Shown here in pieces: positions 1-6,575 of a stretch of DNA of 16,955 nucleotides (positions within the stretch are counted from its first letter, which is position 1; each line of letters begins with the position of its first letter). The notes under the pieces are model-generated. The model was given only the letters and a program-made list of their open reading frames with translations. It had not been told where the DNA came from and made no database searches. The translations under genes were made by a program, and so were the position numbers. Source of the DNA: Proteobacteria bacterium UBA6522 (GTDB lineage: Bacteria; Pseudomonadota; Gammaproteobacteria; Steroidobacterales; Rariloculaceae); the NCBI GenBank assembly GCA_002434915.1, contig DJLG01000096.1, positions 34,342 to 51,296 of the forward strand. Reading direction: 5' to 3'.

Positions 1-804
1 CACCATATGTATGTAAGTGGAATGAATCCCTATTTTGGATTTTTCTTTGCCACAACAACACTAATTATTGCAGTACCAACGGCATTAAAAGTGTACAACT
101 GGATCCTAACCCTATGGCGGGGCGATATTCACCTTACAGTACCAATGCTCTTTGCTATCGGCTTCATATTTACCTTTATTCATGGCGGACTAACAGGCTT
201 ATTCTTGGGAAATGTAACTGTTGATTTGCCTTTATCAGATACATATTTTGTAATCGGACACTTCCACATGGTGATGGGAGTATCACCAGTCTTAGTTCTA
301 TTTGCAGCAATTTATCATTGGTTCCCAAAAATTACTGGGCGTATGTTTCACACAGGACTTGGGAAGTTGCACTTCTGGCTGACGTTGCTAGGCGCTTATT
401 CGATTTACCTGCCCATGCATTACCTAGGAATTCTAGGGCTTCCAAGACGATACTTTGCCTATGGAGATACGGATTTCATTCCAGAATCTGCTCATTTGAT
501 GAATGCTGGAATTACTATTGCGGCATTGCTTGTTGCTGCTGCTCAGTGCCTTTTCTTCATTAATGTCATATGGAGTCTTATGAAAGGTAAAAAATCTGGT
601 CCAAACCCTTGGCGAGCGGCTTCATTAGAATGGCAAACCCCTGATACGCCACCAAAACATGGAAACTGGGGTGAGAAATTGCCCGAGGTTCATCGCTGGC
701 CTTACGATTATAGTGTGCCTGGAGCAACCCAAGATTTTATTCCACAGACCGTACCAGCTAATTCTGGAGATGCACCACAAAATGAACAGGAAGTGGAAGA
801 CTAA
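1..804 (+). CDS. ctaD: Cytochrome c oxidase subunit I, C-terminal part (5' truncated by window edge)
   Basis: This is the catalytic subunit of an aa3-type heme-copper oxidase in the inner membrane, which reduces O2 to water and pumps protons. The frame is open from base 1, so the gene starts upstream of the window. Numbering from base 1, residues 1-2 are the HH pair that ligates CuB. K30 lies in the AVPTALK motif of the K proton channel, and H87/H89 in GHFHM are the heme a3 and heme a ligands. The spacings (29 from the first H to K, 86 to the heme a3 His) equal those of the Rhodobacter sphaeroides enzyme. About five membrane segments remain, followed by a hydrophilic tail of about 70 residues rich in Pro and acidic residues. 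The TAA stop is directly followed by the GTG of the next gene. In coxMNOP nomenclature it would be coxN. The identity is very secure. Confidence 0.97.
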   Translation, partial: HHMYVSGMNPYFGFFFATTTLIIAVPTALKVYNWILTLWRGDIHLTVPMLFAIGFIFTFIHGGLTGLFLGNVTVDLPLSDTYFVIGHFHMVMGVSPVLVLFAAIYHWFPKITGRMFHTGLGKLHFWLTLLGAYSIYLPMHYLGILGLPRRYFAYGDTDFIPESAHLMNAGITIAALLVAAAQCLFFINVIWSLMKGKKSGPNPWRAASLEWQTPDTPPKHGNWGEKLPEVHRWPYDYSVPGATQDFIPQTVPANSGDAPQNEQEVED

Positions 805-1479
805 GTGAATATCTCTCTACTTTTCGTTGCGCTCGGTGTAGCACTAATGGTTTGGTGCTTATTAATCAGCCAGCTGCAAACGAAACCTTGGGTCAGCAAA
901 GGCTTGGTACAGGAACAAGGTGCTGTGTCCTTACCTGCACCTAGGGTTGGGCTTTGGGTTTTTCTGGCTGTCGTCACAAGCTTATTTGGATTATTCGCTG
1001 TGGTCTATAACATGCGTGCTGAATTTCCAGACTGGCGTCCACTACCTGATCCAAACCTGCTCTGGTTTAACACCGCACTATTGATTCTAGGGAGTATCGC
1101 GCTTCAACGAGCTCGAAGTATCTCAGAAAAGCCTAATCTGGACGGCTTAAAATGGAGCCTGACTACGGGCGGTCTATTAACGATTGGATTTCTTTTTGGC
1201 CAACTCATAGCGTGGCGGCAGCTTGCTGGTTCAGGCTATGCTTTTACTACCAACCCCGCAGACGCTTTTTTCTACCTGCTTACTGGTATACATGGCCTTC
1301 ATTTGCTAGGTGGTCTCTGGTTTTGGGCTCGCGCTAATCTTAAGGTCTGGGGAAATGTAGCAACATATGGCATTGAAGAAGTTGCTCATTTACGCTTGAG
1401 CGTACAGCTATGCTCAGTCTACTGGCACTATCTACTTTTGATCTGGCTGATTTTATTTGGCCTTTTGCTATCAACATGA
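805..1479 (+). CDS. Cytochrome c oxidase subunit III family protein, first of two (divergent)
   Basis: This is an integral membrane protein of 224 residues in the heme-copper oxidase subunit III family. Family marks are HGLH at 163-166 after an FYLLTG stretch and a C-terminal YWHYLLLIW at 206-214 in the last membrane segment. It starts with GTG immediately after the TAA of subunit I, which suggests translational coupling. Compared with the second subunit III next door, the conserved QxxEW motif reads QLIAW here (Q133, A136), so the glutamate is missing. The conserved YWHxVD motif reads YWHYLL, so the aspartate is also missing. It resembles the first of the paired subunit III genes in coxMNOP-type operons (coxO position). 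I infer an accessory or structural subunit; family membership is firm, exact role is not. Confidence 0.88.
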   Translation: MNISLLFVALGVALMVWCLLISQLQTKPWVSKGLVQEQGAVSLPAPRVGLWVFLAVVTSLFGLFAVVYNMRAEFPDWRPLPDPNLLWFNTALLILGSIALQRARSISEKPNLDGLKWSLTTGGLLTIGFLFGQLIAWRQLAGSGYAFTTNPADAFFYLLTGIHGLHLLGGLWFWARANLKVWGNVATYGIEEVAHLRLSVQLCSVYWHYLLLIWLILFGLLLST

Positions 1480-1493
1480 AGGATTGAATTTGT

Positions 1494-2183
1494 ATGGGAT
1501 CAAACGTGACTGAATCTCAGACTGCAGCCCTACCAGAAGGGCTCCAAGGACTTACACACGATTGGTCGTCTGATAAACAGACGTTCTATGTTCCATGGGG
1601 AAAAGCCATGATGTGGTTCTTCCTGCTAAGTGATACTTTTATTTTTGGCTGCTTTTTAACGTCCTATATGAACGTGCGGATGTCCACGCGTGTGCCTTGG
1701 CCCAACTCTAGTGAAGTTTTCGCTCTTAGTTTTGGTGGTGAGCCTATCCCATTAATACTGATTGCCATAATGACATTTGTTCTTATTACAAGTAGTGGCA
1801 CCATGGCCCTTGCTGTGAATTATGGGTACAAACAAGACCGCGCTAAAACTGCTGCATTAATGTTCGTAACTGCAGCCTTTGGTGCAATATTCGTGGGCAT
1901 GCAGGCATTCGAATGGACAAAGCTAATTGTGGATGAGGGTATTCGCCCTTGGGGTAATCCAATGGGTGCGCCACAGTTTGGTGCAAGCTTTTTCATGATT
2001 ACAGGATTCCATGGATTACACGTATCAATTGGCGTGATTTATCTCGCCGTTGTCGCACTAAAAGTTCTTAAAGGAGATTATGAAGCATCAGGCAATTATG
2101 AAATTGTTGAAATAACTGGTCTTTATTGGCACTTTGTTGACCTCGTTTGGGTTTTCATCTTCGCATTCTTTTATCTTTGGTAG
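1494..2183 (+). CDS. ctaE: Cytochrome c oxidase subunit III, second copy (canonical motifs)
   Basis: This is a 229-residue subunit III of the aa3-type oxidase, a membrane protein that stabilises the subunit I active site and supports proton uptake. It keeps the family motifs: QAFEW at 137-141 with the conserved Glu140, an RPWGNP loop at 151-156, HGLH at 173-176 and YWHFVDLVW at 211-219. The N-terminal 35 residues are hydrophilic, followed by about five membrane segments. The ATG has an AAGGA Shine-Dalgarno at 1479-1483, ten bases upstream and beginning at the last base of the preceding stop codon. It is co-transcribed with the first subunit III 14 bases upstream and with subunit IV 8 bases downstream. 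In coxMNOP-type operons it corresponds to coxP. Confidence 0.94.
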   Translation: MGSNVTESQTAALPEGLQGLTHDWSSDKQTFYVPWGKAMMWFFLLSDTFIFGCFLTSYMNVRMSTRVPWPNSSEVFALSFGGEPIPLILIAIMTFVLITSSGTMALAVNYGYKQDRAKTAALMFVTAAFGAIFVGMQAFEWTKLIVDEGIRPWGNPMGAPQFGASFFMITGFHGLHVSIGVIYLAVVALKVLKGDYEASGNYEIVEITGLYWHFVDLVWVFIFAFFYLW

Positions 2184-2191
2184 GAAATAGT

Positions 2192-2548
2192 ATGGCATCT
2201 GAAGGACACCAAGAGCACCCATTAAGCATTTACTTGTGGATTTGGGTATTACTATTTGTAATTAGTACGCTTTCATATCTTGTTGATTATATCGGGTTCG
2301 AAGGCTACCTAAGATGGTCATTAATTATTGTATTTATGTTAGCTAAGGCGGGGCTAATCATTGCAATTTTCATGCATATGATTTGGGAACGTCTGGCGTT
2401 AATCTACGCCATACTTGCCCCACCTCTTTTGCTTTCTTTTTTTATTGGTTTCATGGCAATAGAAGGTGACTACACACTTCTAACCCGACTGAATTTTTTT
2501 GGTGAAACAAATTTTGTCGCGCAGCATCATACCGAAGAAGGGCACTAG
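2192..2548 (+). CDS. Prokaryotic cytochrome c oxidase subunit IV family protein
   Basis: This is a small membrane protein of 118 residues matching the prokaryotic subunit IV family (Pfam COX4_pro type). It has three hydrophobic segments, roughly residues 11-29, 35-60 and 64-83, and the family-like stretch KAGLIIAIFMHMIWE in the second segment, with a His-rich C-terminus (QHHTEEGH). In the caa3, aa3 and bo3 relatives this subunit is non-catalytic and helps assemble the complex. I chose the ATG at 2192 rather than the in-frame ATG at 2147 because AGGAA (2182-2186) sits five bases ahead of it and because 2147 lies deep inside the subunit III gene. The gap to subunit III is 8 bases. Confidence 0.88.
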   Translation: MASEGHQEHPLSIYLWIWVLLFVISTLSYLVDYIGFEGYLRWSLIIVFMLAKAGLIIAIFMHMIWERLALIYAILAPPLLLSFFIGFMAIEGDYTLLTRLNFFGETNFVAQHHTEEGH

Positions 2549-2557
2549 GGGATCACT

Positions 2558-2818
2558 ATGCCTTGGACAATAATTAGCCTCATTGTTTTTCTTGCTCTTT
2601 GGGCTTTAGCCTGGAAAAGCCAGCCAAAGCTGGCTCTTGGTATCTTTATCGGTTTATGCCTAGGGGGCCTGTCGGCCTCTTATCTTGGTCCCTATGAATC
2701 TTTAGCCGACGTTCCTATCTGGCTGCCTCCACTGCCTTTTATTACAGTGACCGTAGTGCTATTGATATATGCCGTGCTCGCTTGGCGGATTTCAACCGAC
2801 GACAAAAAATCAAACTAA
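2558..2818 (+). CDS. Small membrane protein of the oxidase operon, function unknown
   Basis: I do not recognise this 86-residue protein. It has three likely membrane segments, about residues 2-18, 25-45 and 58-78, with a short Pro-rich stretch (PIWLPPLPF) before the last one and a charged C-terminus (RISTDDKKSN). The ATG has AGGGGA (2547-2552) five bases upstream, and the gene begins 9 bases after subunit IV, so it is clearly part of the cox operon and is its last gene. An accessory oxidase subunit or assembly factor is the natural inference from position, but no motif supports a precise role. Its TAA stop overlaps the stop codon of the convergent dctM gene. Confidence 0.75.
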   Translation: MPWTIISLIVFLALWALAWKSQPKLALGIFIGLCLGGLSASYLGPYESLADVPIWLPPLPFITVTVVLLIYAVLAWRISTDDKKSN

Positions 2819-4182
2819 CGCCCGTAAACAAGGGTCGGTAGCCATGTTGCTAGCTCGGGAACAAATGCCAGAACAGTTAGTGCTAATAGCTGTATCGCAA
2901 TAAATGGCATAACACCTCTATAAATATCTGTCGTCTCTACAGAATCTGGGGCAACACCTCGTAGATAAAATAGTGCAAACCCAAATGGCGGCGTTAAAAA
3001 TGATGTTTGCAAATTAATTGCAATCATCACGCCAAGCCAAATGGGGTCAATACCCATAGTTAATAATATTGGCCCAACAATAGGCACTACAACAAAAGTT
3101 ATCTCGATGAAATCAAGTATGAAACCAAGAAAAAACATAAGGAGCATGACGGTCAACATAGCCCCAAAAATACCCCCAGGGAGCCCAAGCAAAAGCTCAT
3201 GGACTAAGCTATCACCACCATAACCACGAAAAACCAAAGAAAAAATAGACGCCCCAATTAATATCAAAAAAACCATGCTACTAACACGAACGGTACTTTC
3301 CATGACCTCTTTTAATCTATGGAAAGAAAACTGTTTTTTAAGTAATGCCAAGAGAAGAGCGCCAATAGCACCCACGCCTGCTGCCTCAGTGGGTGTAGCC
3401 AAACCAGCAATGATTGATCCAAGTACTGCGAGAATGAGTATTAGTGGTGGTGCTAATGCAAGCACTATCTCTGTGAGGCTAATCGTCTGAGAATCTGAGT
3501 GAGCCGGCATAGTACTAGGTTTTAAGAATGCAAGAAAAAGCAAATATGTGGTATATAAACTAACTAGCATCAAACCCGGCATTAGCGCGCCTAAGAATAA
3601 ATCTCCCACGGAAATAGTATCCGGCGAAAAAATCCCTTGATCTAACTGAGACTGGCTATAAGCAGAAGAGAGCACATCCCCAAGCAAAACAAGAACAATA
3701 GATGGAGGAATAATCTGTCCAAGAGTCCCTGAAGCACAGATAGTCCCTGTTGCAACAGCTGGGTCGTATCCACGACGCAGCATCGTTGGAAGAGATAGTA
3801 ATCCCATTGTGACTACTGTTGCACCTACGATACCAGTGCTAGCTGCAAGCAACATACCAACAATGGTGACTGAGATTCCCAACCCTCCAGGTAACCTTCC
3901 AAATAACAAACTAAGGCTACTCAAAAGACTCTCAGCAATCCGAGCACGCTCGAGCGTAATGCCCATAAAAACAAAAAGCGGTACCGCCATTAACGTTTCA
4001 TTGCCCATTATGCCAAATATGCGATTAGGCATGGTCCCTAGGAAAGCGTAGTCAAAAGAACCCAGTAAAACTCCAAACCAAGCAAAAATTAACGCGATGC
4101 CACCCAAAGAAAACGCTACTGGGTACCCCGCTAACAATACAATAATTGCAACAGCAAACATCAATAATGCAATCCACTCCAT
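2815..4182 (-). CDS. dctM: TRAP transporter large permease, DctM (FcbT3-like)
   Basis: This is the large transmembrane subunit of a tripartite ATP-independent periplasmic (TRAP) transporter, which imports a solute using an ion gradient. It has 455 residues and about 12 hydrophobic segments. Family stretches include VPLFVFMG near residue 67, TGIVGATVVTMGLL near 115 and a GTLGQIIPPS motif near 153. It is longer than a typical DctM (about 425) because of an inserted segment after IPPSIVLVLLGD, a feature of the group often labelled mannitol/chloroaromatic (FcbT3). That label does not predict the substrate. The ATG shares one base with the TAA stop of dctQ (TAATG on the minus strand), indicating translational coupling. 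No DctP binding protein is in the window. Confidence 0.94.
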   Translation of the reverse strand: MEWIALLMFAVAIIVLLAGYPVAFSLGGIALIFAWFGVLLGSFDYAFLGTMPNRIFGIMGNETLMAVPLFVFMGITLERARIAESLLSSLSLLFGRLPGGLGISVTIVGMLLAASTGIVGATVVTMGLLSLPTMLRRGYDPAVATGTICASGTLGQIIPPSIVLVLLGDVLSSAYSQSQLDQGIFSPDTISVGDLFLGALMPGLMLVSLYTTYLLFLAFLKPSTMPAHSDSQTISLTEIVLALAPPLILILAVLGSIIAGLATPTEAAGVGAIGALLLALLKKQFSFHRLKEVMESTVRVSSMVFLILIGASIFSLVFRGYGGDSLVHELLLGLPGGIFGAMLTVMLLMFFLGFILDFIEITFVVVPIVGPILLTMGIDPIWLGVMIAINLQTSFLTPPFGFALFYLRGVAPDSVETTDIYRGVMPFIAIQLLALTVLAFVPELATWLPTLVYGR

Positions 4183-4730
4183 TAGACTAATTCGCTATTT
4201 GAATTATGCGGGTCTTCACTTACAGTTCTTTGATTGCTTAGTACTAAAACAGAAGAAATTATGTTGGCAATTCCCTGTAAGGTGAGCAATACAGCGGTGA
4301 GCGGAATGATGCTCTTAAGTATTGGGACGAACGGATATGGTAGTCCCCCAGCTTCCCGAGAAGACTCTCTTATGGTCCAAGAAATTGATACATAGTCCCA
4401 ACTTGATATCACAAGAAAGATTGTTACTGGCAAGAGAAAAAGTATTGTGCCTACTAGATTTACAACAGCCTTATTACGATTGGAAAGGCCACGGTAAAAA
4501 ATATCAACTCGGACATGCTCATCATTTTGCAGAGTGTAGGCAGCACCAAGCATGAATACCATTGCATGCATCCAGATTATGCTTTCCTGCATAGCAATCC
4601 AACCAAGATCAAACACATAACGTAGAACAACGATGATAAAGGTTCCAACAACCATAAAAATCGTGAGCCACGCTACAGTTGAACCCATGAATTCCACAAA
4701 CGACTCTAAGACTTTTCTGATTTTTTGCAT
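4182..4730 (-). CDS. dctQ: TRAP transporter small permease, DctQ (FcbT2-like)
   Basis: This is the small membrane subunit that pairs with DctM in a TRAP importer. It has 182 residues with four hydrophobic segments. Residues 36-82 hold the family pattern, including a YVFDLGWIAMQE stretch, HAMVFMLGAAYTL and NDEHVRVDIFYR, typical of the FcbT2 subgroup. The C-terminal 25 residues are hydrophilic. The ATG at 4730 has the strongest Shine-Dalgarno in the window (AAGGAGGG at 4733-4740), and the start is not in doubt. The gene follows the TPR gene after 38 bases that include a predicted hairpin, and it overlaps dctM by one base. Whether it shares a transcript with trkAH upstream cannot be decided from sequence. 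Confidence 0.93.
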   Translation of the reverse strand: MQKIRKVLESFVEFMGSTVAWLTIFMVVGTFIIVVLRYVFDLGWIAMQESIIWMHAMVFMLGAAYTLQNDEHVRVDIFYRGLSNRNKAVVNLVGTILFLLPVTIFLVISSWDYVSISWTIRESSREAGGLPYPFVPILKSIIPLTAVLLTLQGIANIISSVLVLSNQRTVSEDPHNSNSELV

Positions 4731-4732
4731 TG

Positions 4733-4740
4733 CCCTCCTT
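4733..4740 (-). promoter_or_regulatory. Strong Shine-Dalgarno of dctQ
   Basis: AAGGAGGG on the minus strand sits two bases ahead of the ATG of dctQ. It is the closest match to the anti-Shine-Dalgarno consensus seen in this window, where most other starts have weak or no such sequence. It suggests that the TRAP permeases are translated efficiently and independently of the gene upstream. Confidence 0.7.
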
Positions 4741-4741
4741 A

Positions 4742-4773
4742 ACTACGCTTTTCTAGTCGCACTGAAAGCTAGT
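4742..4773 (-). other. Predicted intercistronic RNA hairpin before dctQ
   Basis: Read on the minus strand, ACTAGCTTT (4773-4765) can pair with AAAGCGTAGT (4751-4742), giving nine base pairs with one bulged base around a 13-base loop. It covers the TAG stop of the TPR gene and ends just before the dctQ Shine-Dalgarno. No run of T follows, so it is not a convincing intrinsic terminator. It could influence mRNA processing or partial termination between the trk block and dctQM. The pairing was found by eye and may be fortuitous. Confidence 0.35.
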
Positions 4774-5092
4774 TAGCGTTTTGTAATCGCTTCAGAAAAA
4801 CCTTCATTTCACGCGAGGCCTGTATATCGCCATGCTGGGTAGCCACCCTGATTCCTTTGCGATAGCTGTCAATAGCCTCTTCCACAAGACCTGCTTCTAC
4901 TTGTACTTTTCCAAGTAACTTCCAGGCAGCTGAAAATTCAGGGTCCTGGACTACCGCGCTCCTAAGGTGATCAATTGCCTGAGATGTCTCTTTCAACTTC
5001 GCATACTCAGCCCCAAGGGCAAAACGTAAGCTTGGGCTATCAGTTCCGCCAATCAGTATAGCCTCAAAGCGTTCAACAGCAGTCATTATCAT
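4769..5092 (-). CDS. Small tetratricopeptide repeat protein
   Basis: This is a 107-residue soluble protein with no signal peptide or membrane segment. It contains about two to three TPR units: one around residues 21-50 (RFALGAEYAKLKETSQAIDHLRSA), one around 54-85 (FSAAWKLLGKVQVEAG), and a shorter helix pair ending in REMKVFLKRLQ. TPR proteins usually bind partner proteins. I chose the ATG at 5092 because it forms an ATGA overlap with the trkH stop, and because homologous small TPR proteins begin just before a similar ERFEAIL stretch. An in-frame ATG at 5086 is an alternative, and the longer open frame to 5176 lies inside trkH and is unlikely. The coupling to trkH hints at a linked role, but none is known to me. 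Confidence 0.82.
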   Translation of the reverse strand: MIMTAVERFEAILIGGTDSPSLRFALGAEYAKLKETSQAIDHLRSAVVQDPEFSAAWKLLGKVQVEAGLVEEAIDSYRKGIRVATQHGDIQASREMKVFLKRLQNAN

Positions 5093-6540
5093 GGTTTCCA
5101 GAATGTGGGGGTAATCAACACAAGTAATGTAAAAATCTCCAATCGGCCTAGGAGCATTCCACAAACTGCTGACCATTTGCCAACGCTGCTAATATCAGAA
5201 AAACCTATAGACACCTGTCCTAATCCCGGGCCTAAGTTATTAATAGTAGCTGCTACTGCTGCAAACGATGATACCGGATCAAGCCCACTTGCCAATTGAA
5301 CAATCAAAAGCACACCAAAAATAACAACATAAACCGCAAAAAACCCCCAAACAGCATTAATCACTCGATGATTAACGCTAATTGAGCCAAGTTTTACAGG
5401 AATCTCGGCGCTTGGGTGGACTAATCTTTGAACTTCAGCCAAGCCCTGTTTGTACATGAGCAACCATCGTATTACTTTCATTCCCCCAGCTGTCGATCCA
5501 GCACACCCCCCGATAAAGCTGGAAAGTATTAAAATTATAGGGAGAGCTCCTGGCCACATAGAAAAATCAGCTGTAGTAAACCCAGTTGTTGTACCAATTG
5601 AAATAACTTGAAAAAGCCCTTTTGTAAAGGTCTCTGACAATGTTGAGTAGTACCCGCTTAAGTAAAGATAAAAAAGCACAGAGACACTAACGAAACCAAG
5701 CACTTTTACATAGGCGCGAAACTCTGGGTCTAGTAAATAGCTGCCTAGGGATCGATGCCGCCATGCAAGAAAATGAAGAGAAAAATTTACGCCAGCTATA
5801 AACATGAAAATAACAGCAATCATATCGATTAGCGTACTATTGAAATGTCCAATACTCGCGTCATAAGTAGAGAAACCTCCAATTGCTACTGTGCTGAATG
5901 CATGACAAATAGCATCGAAAAAATTCATGCCTGCAGCCCAGTAAGACGCTCCGCATAAGATGGTGATACCAAGATAGACATACCATAGAGCCTTAGCTGT
6001 TTCCGTAATACGTGGTGTTAACCGAGTATCCTTAACAGGCCCTGGTGTCTCTGCACGATATAACTGCATACCCCCGACACCCAATATAGGCAAAACTGCA
6101 ACCGCAAGAACTATTATTCCTAAACCACCAAACCATTGAAGTTGCTGACGGTAAAACAAAATTGACTTGGGTAGCGTATGTAAATCAGATAGTACAGTAG
6201 CGCCGGTTGTTGTTAAGCCAGATACAGATTCAAAGACCGCATTAGTGAATGTCATATGAGGGTATTCAACTAGCAAAAATGGTGCCGCCCCAAACAGGCT
6301 TAGAACGATCCAAAAAAGTGCTACAACTAAAAACCCATCACGCAAACGCAGCTCACGCTTTTCATGGCGAACAGGCCACCAAATAACTAGGCCTGATCCA
6401 AGAATAATCAAGAAAGATCCAATAAAAGCTGGCCAAGCATTATCGGAAAAAATAAGTGAGACTAATACTGGTATTAACATAGCGCTACTGAACATAGTCA
6501 ACAGCAACCCTAGGACTCGCTGAACAGCTGATCTAGTCAT
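5089..6540 (-). CDS. trkH: Trk potassium uptake membrane protein TrkH
   Basis: This is the K+-translocating subunit of the Trk system in the inner membrane. Its 483 residues match the usual TrkH/TrkG length. The four P-loop filter segments are visible in order: TTTGAT at 110-115, STVAIGGFST at 216-225, IGTTTGF at 315-321 and NNLGPG at 434-439, each centred on the filter glycine. The conserved GCAGSTAGGMKVIR region is at 345-358. The ATG has only a poor Shine-Dalgarno. The gene is 35 bases downstream of trkA, its regulatory partner, and its TGA overlaps the ATG of the TPR gene (ATGA). Identity is very secure. Confidence 0.97.
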   Translation of the reverse strand: MTRSAVQRVLGLLLTMFSSAMLIPVLVSLIFSDNAWPAFIGSFLIILGSGLVIWWPVRHEKRELRLRDGFLVVALFWIVLSLFGAAPFLLVEYPHMTFTNAVFESVSGLTTTGATVLSDLHTLPKSILFYRQQLQWFGGLGIIVLAVAVLPILGVGGMQLYRAETPGPVKDTRLTPRITETAKALWYVYLGITILCGASYWAAGMNFFDAICHAFSTVAIGGFSTYDASIGHFNSTLIDMIAVIFMFIAGVNFSLHFLAWRHRSLGSYLLDPEFRAYVKVLGFVSVSVLFYLYLSGYYSTLSETFTKGLFQVISIGTTTGFTTADFSMWPGALPIILILSSFIGGCAGSTAGGMKVIRWLLMYKQGLAEVQRLVHPSAEIPVKLGSISVNHRVINAVWGFFAVYVVIFGVLLIVQLASGLDPVSSFAAVAATINNLGPGLGQVSIGFSDISSVGKWSAVCGMLLGRLEIFTLLVLITPTFWKP

Positions 6541-6557
6541 TTTTACAAAGAGCTATA

Positions 6558-6571
6558 CTAATGTTCATTAG
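6558..6571. repeat. Short palindrome between trkA and trkH
   Basis: CTAATGTTCATTAG can form a five- to six-base-pair stem with a two- to four-base loop in the 35-base gap between the trkA stop and the trkH start. It has no T run, so it is not a terminator. It could be a minor mRNA stem or chance. Confidence 0.3.
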
Positions 6572-6575
6572 AGGT

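Noticed and set aside
2147..2191. Longer N-terminus for subunit IV from the ATG at 2147
   Set aside because: It lies inside the subunit III gene and encodes a shifted-frame copy of its C-terminus; the ATG at 2192 has a proper Shine-Dalgarno and gives the family's usual N-terminus.
3809..4051. An 80-codon plus-strand open frame inside dctM
   Set aside because: It is antisense to dctM and its many Pro, Thr and Ile codons are the mirror of membrane-protein codons.
5093..5176. Longer N-terminus for the TPR protein
   Set aside because: The extra 28 residues are trkH read in another frame; the ATGA overlap at 5092 is the natural start.
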